This document shows, in pieces, positions 58,901 to 64,000 of a stretch of 64,000 nucleotides of DNA (position 1 is the first letter of the stretch; every line of letters starts with the position of its first letter). The notes under the pieces are model-generated. The model did no database searches. It saw only the letters and a list, made by a program, of their open reading frames with translations, and was not told where the DNA came from. The position numbers and the translations under genes are program-made. Origin of the DNA: Fagopyrum homotropicum (Eukaryota > Streptophyta > Magnoliopsida > Caryophyllales > Polygonaceae); NCBI GenBank assembly GCA_033239125.1, contig BSWB01000001.1, positions 141,375,981 through 141,439,980 on the forward strand. The letters run 5' to 3'.

Positions 58901-59189
58901 TCGCCCTGTAAATGTACAATAATATGAAAATCAAGAAACTATACGGGGAAGGAATTTGAATTTGTGTAAACTGAACCTTCAAGCCAAGAACATGAGGGGT
59001 AGCTCTGACGGAAGCTTCATCGTGAAAGGCCACGGAGACCGAGCTAATGTCGATCTTGGACAATGATTGTACTCCCATGTTAGAGTCATGAGCGTTTGCT
59101 GAGCTGATCAGTATCAATGGCACAGCAACTAAAAACAACCACACCATTTTTTCTTCTGCTAAATTTTTCTTCGGTTGATTCATTTCCAT
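55983..59189 (-). pseudogene. PAP27-like: Purple acid phosphatase, PAP1/PAP27 clade, with premature stop
   Basis: Eleven minus-strand exons: 59189-58977, 58905-58814, 58731-58662, 58588-58463, 58374-58282, 58205-58076, 57981-57900, 57392-57260, 57178-56973, 56803-56368 and 56288-55983. GT-AG sites and phases all join, giving 629 codons, normal for this clade. A signal peptide (MVWLFLVAVPLILISSANA) precedes a fibronectin-like N-terminal domain and the metallophosphoesterase domain. All five metal motifs are present: GDMG, GDMAY, GNHE, a VxxH-type motif reading FAAH, and GHVH. The C-terminus RDSCEPTTLAS is intact. Exon 3, however, contains an in-frame TAG at plus-strand 58683-58685 (codon 118), just before the conserved CSAPIK. 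No other acceptor rescues the frame. It is either a recent null allele, a sequencing error, or a locus translated from a downstream start. Clade members are annotated as probably inactive phosphatases and are secreted. Confidence 0.85.
58427..58472. repeat. 17-bp direct repeat duplicating the exon 4 donor of PAP
   Basis: GTCATACATTAGAGAAG occurs at 58427-58443 and 58456-58472, 29 bp apart. On the gene strand each copy holds the same splice donor context CTCTAAT/GTATGAC. The exon-proximal copy keeps the frame; the other would extend exon 4 by 29 nt and add a stop. Confidence 0.8.
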
Positions 59190-60797
59190 TGTTTCATTGC
59201 TTAAATAGAAAATTTAGGTAATGCAGTTGCCCCATGTGACTATTATTTATTTTGTATTCTCATCAAGCACATGTTCTTATTTTTATACGTCAAATTTATC
59301 CAAGAAGCAAAGGGCGATGGCGAATTACTTGCTTATTTGAGAAAAAAAACTACAATAGTCAGAAAATTAAAACATACAAGTAAGATTAGTAGCTGTCTGC
59401 AGGCTGTCATACCACATCTCATGCATTTTGACCTTACTTTTGGCATTATCATTTGTAATTGTTTAATGGATATCCAAGAGTTGCATTTCAATGAAGATAG
59501 TATTACACGTGCAATATAAGGAGCAACCAAATGCTCATACTTAGGATGCAGAAGAGCATAGTGTACTGTAGTCACTCCGGGCTCTCATTCATTCATAAAT
59601 GTATAAATAAATTGATGCATTATTTTTTTCCACGCTATCGTGCAGAGATGCACCATCTCGATCGTGCCGTATACTGCGGCAACACATGGCTTTTCAAGTT
59701 TAATAAAGATCCATAAACTTAAAAATGGGAAACGTGATTAGCGAGGGACACAAGATCGAGATAACTAAAGAGTTGTATGATCATGTGATGAGCGAGGGCA
59801 ATGAAACGGGCTCACTATTTTCATCATATTTGATTAAGATTATCAGACCGGGGTTGTATGCTACAAGCATAGATAAGTGTTAGTCTCAAGTCCAGTTCAT
59901 AAGTCCGCTGAAATTTCACTCTAAAACTTATTGACATTATAAAAAGTTCCCCAACCACATATTTTATATACTACACCCATAAACAGTAAAGTTGAGATGT
60001 AAAAAGTTTAGAAATAATTTGGTTTACTAGATTTTTTCTACTTTTGTGTTTAGTAAATGTAGATTGGGGTATATTTACTTAATTGAAACATTAAAAAGCC
60101 TAGTTAATACTATAGTTTTTCAAAAAGGCCTAGTTACCAAAATTGCCCAAAAATTTATTACATCAAGGATTGCAATCAAACTATTCATTTTAGCAAAAAA
60201 TATTATAATTCACACTACATCTTATTATAATCCGTGTTTGGATATTAGAAAAATAATGTAGGATGTACAATACCCTTGCCTCATATAAACAAGAGTGAAT
60301 TTGCTACGTAGACTTAGTTCACTAATTTTGTTTAGTAATTGTGAAGCTTAATAATTTTGTTAGAATATGACCTATTTTAAATAATTTAGACTAATTTACC
60401 CTTTTAAAAGAATTTAAAAAGATTCCTAATTAATTATTGCCTTTTAATTGACCTACGATCCCTATTTGAAGAAGGTGTATTTTGAAGTTACCAATTTTAA
60501 TCAGCGTAATCAATTAGTAAATCATAAAAAATACAAGAAACATTTTACGTGAATTGATAAAACTAGCATGTTACGTGCTTGTACTCTTCATGTAAATCAT
60601 GAAGAGTACAAGAAAATTTTTGATAAAATTTTACAAAAAATTTTAAAGAATTGATTGGAGTAATCATTTAGTAATTAATCAGTTATTAATATCGTGTACA
60701 AGAAAATTTTACAAAAAAATAAATCGTGAAATCGTGAAATCGTGCACAATAAAATTTTACAAGAAGATCAATCGTGAAATCTAACTTGTCCAGTTGG
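59190..60797. other. Intergenic region upstream of PAP
   Basis: AT-rich. The PAP promoter should lie at its left end (minus-strand CTATTTAA near 59203, too close to the ATG for a sure TATA box). No further gene, transposon or RNA gene was recognised, only short low-complexity ORFs. Confidence 0.5.
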
Positions 60798-60871
60798 TAT
60801 TAGGGTGAGAGGGAGGGACAACCAACCAGAGATGTATTAGGGTGAGAGGTCTGGACAACCAACCAGAGATC
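60798..60871. repeat. 37-bp tandem duplication
   Basis: Two adjacent units, 60798-60834 and 60835-60871, each starting TATTAGGGTGAGAG and ending ACCAACCAGAGAT plus one base, with about three to four differences. It lies in AT-rich intergenic DNA and its function is unknown. Confidence 0.85.
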
Positions 60872-62089
60872 AATTCTTGGTGACTACATTCGTTTATTAA
60901 TTTTTCGTATTTCTTGTAAAAATTATAAAATTATAAGAAAATTGAAGAAATATAATTACAAGTAAATAAGTATCATTTACAATAAATTTATTTCATTTTA
61001 CAAGAATAGTTACAGTAAAGTTATAAGAAGAAACGTCTAAATTAGGATAAAATTTATTATAATAAATAAGGGTAAATCTACCATTATTTATTTAATAAGA
61101 CTATTCACTTAAAAATTTATAAGCCTAAATTATTTACTAAACAAAATTAGTCAATGAGTACATTTCATCCAATTTTCTCTATAAACAAAGTACATTAATG
61201 ACAAGTCTTAAGAGCGGCGGAAACCAAATATTTATCAACTCACTTTAAGATTTTACTATTCTAAGTTTGGGTTATTGAATCTCCACTATCATATTTTCAT
61301 ATATATATATATATATATATATTAACTACTTGTTTATGTTCGTTTGTTAATTACAAGTAGCTTTTGTAACTTATCCTAATTAGAGATTCAAAAATTGAAT
61401 AAAACCATAGAATTTATGTGTTTTCCATTAAATCTGGTGGAGATTAATAATTGTCATTTTACCATATCAATAAAAATATATATAAAATTGAATAATCTAT
61501 AGTAATATAAATAGTATTCTATGTTTGAGTATTATTCTTGCAATGACGTATTTAAGTCGGAAAAGTCCGTCCATCCGAAAACTAAAAATGATGGGTCTAG
61601 ATATTAAGGGATGAAGTCGGGCCAAATCAGATTTTGAACAAAAAGATCCGGAATATTCTTAAAAGCCCGATATCATACACTATTAACTATAATTATAATA
61701 TTATAAATAATTATAAATACTTGACATAATTATACTAAATTAAGTATATGCAACACATAATTATGTTAATATAGTTATCCTAAACTGTAATATTATGCAT
61801 GATTTTCTCAAAATTTGTTGTCAATTGTTTATGGGTGAATTGGATAACTAAGCTTTTTTTGCCTAATGTAACATTAAGTAGGCCCTTTTATTTTACAAGA
61901 AATAGAGTAGGCCCTTGATTTATTAAAAGTTTCAATTTGTTAATTTTGATTTACAAAAGCTCAAGCTCGATTTACAAAAAAAAAATCTGATAGTTCGTGT
62001 GTTTCGAACCTTGGCTGACAGGCCTCTCTATTACCATGTGGATCAATTGAATCTCACCATTCTATTTTTAAAAAAATTATACTTAATAC
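60872..62089. other. AT-rich intergenic DNA with an (AT)12 microsatellite
   Basis: No coding sequence was recognised. An (AT)12 microsatellite occupies 61299-61322. Confidence 0.6.
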
Positions 62090-62262
62090 TTTATGTTAAT
62101 ACACAAGTTAATACACAATGTTAATACATAATGTTAATATCCAATTTCAATTACTCAATGCAATACCCAATTTTAATTACCCAATATAACACTCAATGTA
62201 ATAGTCAATGTTAATACAAAATGTTAATGCACAATGTTAATACACAATGTTAATACAATGCA
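62090..62262. repeat. Degenerate minisatellite, about 13-bp unit
   Basis: Roughly a dozen imperfect copies of words such as ACACAATGTTAAT and ACCCAATTTTAAT in a row, with variable spacing. It ends where the Copia gag remnant starts. Confidence 0.75.
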
Positions 62263-62756
62263 TACCCAAATTACAACTCTTAGAAAGTTGGGTTGTTTTC
62301 TGCAATTAAAACTATGGGGCAGCTTAGATCACTTGAACACAATTCTTCTAGATTTGCGTAATATTAATGTAAAGATTGAGGACGATGATGCTACGTTGAA
62401 TTTGTTGGTTTATTTGTCGTCGTCATTATATGAAAACTTTGTTCAGTCATTTGTTGTGGGAAAAGATAATATTACTTTGAAAGATGTCAAGTATGCCCTT
62501 CATACAAGGGACTACGCCACAAGGTGAATGAAAGTGGTGTAGCTAAGGATAACCAAGCATTTGACTTGTATACAAGTGGAGGCATGGGACACGGAAAATC
62601 ATGGAAGAAATACAAGAAGTCGTCTTCTTCAAAAGTTCCTAAGTCTAATGATGTTTGCAACTAATGTAAGGAGAAAGAACATTGCAAGAAAGAATGTCCT
62701 AAGAAGAAGAAACCGCAACATTCTAGTGCTACAATGGTTGTAGAAGATGATTTTAA
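62263..62756 (+). pseudogene. Ty1/Copia gag remnant
   Basis: The gag middle (LLDLRNINVKIEDDDATLNLL, then SSSLYENFVQSFVVGKDNI and DVKYALHTRDY) resembles the UBN2-type gag of Tnt1/Tork-like Copia elements. After a frameshift near 62523, a CCHC knuckle follows (C-K-E-K-E-H-C-K-K-E-C around 62660-62700), with a TAA replacing a codon between its first two cysteines. The N-terminal gag and 5' LTR are missing, apparently truncated at the minisatellite. Confidence 0.8.
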
Positions 62757-64000
62757 ATAGGATGAGGATATAGTCTTAGTTGTTGGTGGACACACTTATC
62801 AGGCTGATGTGTGGGGTTCTTGATTGCGGAGTTTCCTATCACATATGTCCTAACATAGAGTGTTCCGAAACCTACAAGCATGTATATGGTGTCAATATTT
62901 CCATGGCCAACAATTTTGTCTACAAAACGGTTGAAATTGGCTCGATTAAAATCAGGACACGTGAAGGTAGATTTTGTACATTAAATGAGGTTAGACATGT
63001 TCCAATCATTACTAAGAATTTGATATCCCTGAATATGTTGGATAATAAAGGGTTTTGTTTCAAAGGTGAAGGTGGAGTTTTGAATGTTTACAAGAATTCC
63101 GATGTTATTTTGAAAGGTGTCAAAAGGGACACTTTATACTTCATGCATGGTTCCACTGTTTTTTTGGGTCTGTTTATGTTGCATCTTCAAAGGTTCACAA
63201 GGATGATATGACTAAGTTATGGCATATGACACTTAGTCATATGGGTGAAAAAGGGATGCAAATTCTAACATATGAAGATCTTATTAGTGGTCACATGATC
63301 TCGAGCCTTGAATTTGTGAGCATTGTGTCCTTGGGAAGCTACATTGTAGCAAGTTTCCAAAGGGTATTCACGAGACAAAAGACACACTTTATTACATCCA
63401 TTCAGATTGTTGGACTCCAGATAGCATTAAGTCTCTAGGAGGTTAGAGGTAAATCTTGACGATCATTGATGAATATTCAAGAATGACTTAGTTGTTTTTT
63501 TATGAAACAAAAAGGAGAAGCTTTCAAGAACTTCAAGGAGTGGAAAGCGTTAGTGGAGAATTAAATAGGGAAGAAGATCAAAAGGCTTCTAACTAATAAT
63601 GGTTTGGAGTTCTTCTCGTTTGAGTTTGATAAGTTTTACAAGGATGTTGGAATTGCTCATCATCATAAAATTAAGCATACACCAGAACATAACGGAGTAG
63701 CTGAGAGGATGAATCAAAATCTACTAGATAGAGCGAGATGCACTCTCTAATGCAAAACTAGATAGGAGGTTTTGGACAACAATAGTGACTACAACATGTT
63801 ACTTGATAAATCGCGGACCTCACACTGACATAAACTACAAAACACCCTATGAGGTGTGATCTGGTAAGTTTGTTGACTATTCTGATCTTAGGATTTTTGG
63901 TTGTAATGTTTATCATGTCAGTGAGGGTAAACTAGATCCTCGAGCAAAGAAATGAGTGTTTGTAGGATATGGAGACGGTGTCAAGGGATATAGAGTTTGG
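62757..64000 (+). pseudogene. Ty1/Copia protease-integrase remnant, cut by the window end
   Basis: Protease appears as VLDCGVSYHICPN at about 62810-62855, a changed D-S-G-A-type motif (Ser to Cys, Ala to Val). A GAG-pre-integrase zone follows (MTKLWHMTLSHMGEKGMQIL, 63208 onward), then integrase pieces in several frames: HSDCWTP near 63400, LTIIDEYSRMT near 63455, and HTPEHNGVAERMNQ near 63680. The last part resembles GKLDPRAKK and VFVGYGDGVKGY at the window end. Stops and shifts are frequent. RT would lie beyond base 64000. Confidence 0.85.

Overview
This window is plant nuclear DNA, almost certainly from a core eudicot. It has intron-containing single-copy plant genes (ALMT, SnRK1 gamma, purple acid phosphatase), AT-rich spacers, L1-type plant LINEs and Athila-type Ty3/Gypsy elements primed by tRNA-Asp. 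The species cannot be fixed from the sequence alone.

Layout. 1-1984: probable minus-strand Gypsy LTR fragment. 3559-9366: nearly intact plus-strand LINE with a 17-bp target-site duplication (TSD). 9525-11472 (-): six-exon ALMT anion-channel gene. 12138-12353: small MITE-like element with 48-bp perfect inverted arms. 12538-18017 (-): second, distinct LINE with a 16-bp TSD and two nonsense codons. 18434-19877: probable Copia-type solo LTR. 20340-50830: a nest built on an old minus-strand LINE (LINE-3). Athila element A (23544-35504, TSD AATAC) and Athila element B (35694-48767, TSD GTACC) both inserted into its ORF2 only 189 bp apart. B was later hit by an inverted solo LTR of a related family (element C, 39620-41455, TSD ATCCA). 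Removing A and B and one TSD copy of each rejoins the LINE reading frame; removing C does the same for B.

The right side is genic. 51937-55209 (+) is the SnRK1 gamma subunit KING1, with six exons and one GC-AG intron. 55983-59189 (-) is a PAP27-type purple acid phosphatase with eleven exons and a premature TAG at codon 118. The two genes converge. 62263-64000 is a decayed Copia element running off the window.

The least familiar signals are in the two Athila elements. Each carries, twice, an RNA-hairpin-plus-purine-tract module: once about 90-400 bp after its last ORF and once at the 3' LTR. The hairpin loop is always GGGA, while the stems differ in sequence but keep pairing. A 12-bp palindrome, CCACGGCCGTGG, recurs 11 times in the LTRs and coding spacers. 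LTR C keeps its CGGCCG core at the matching positions but has different palindromic flanks.
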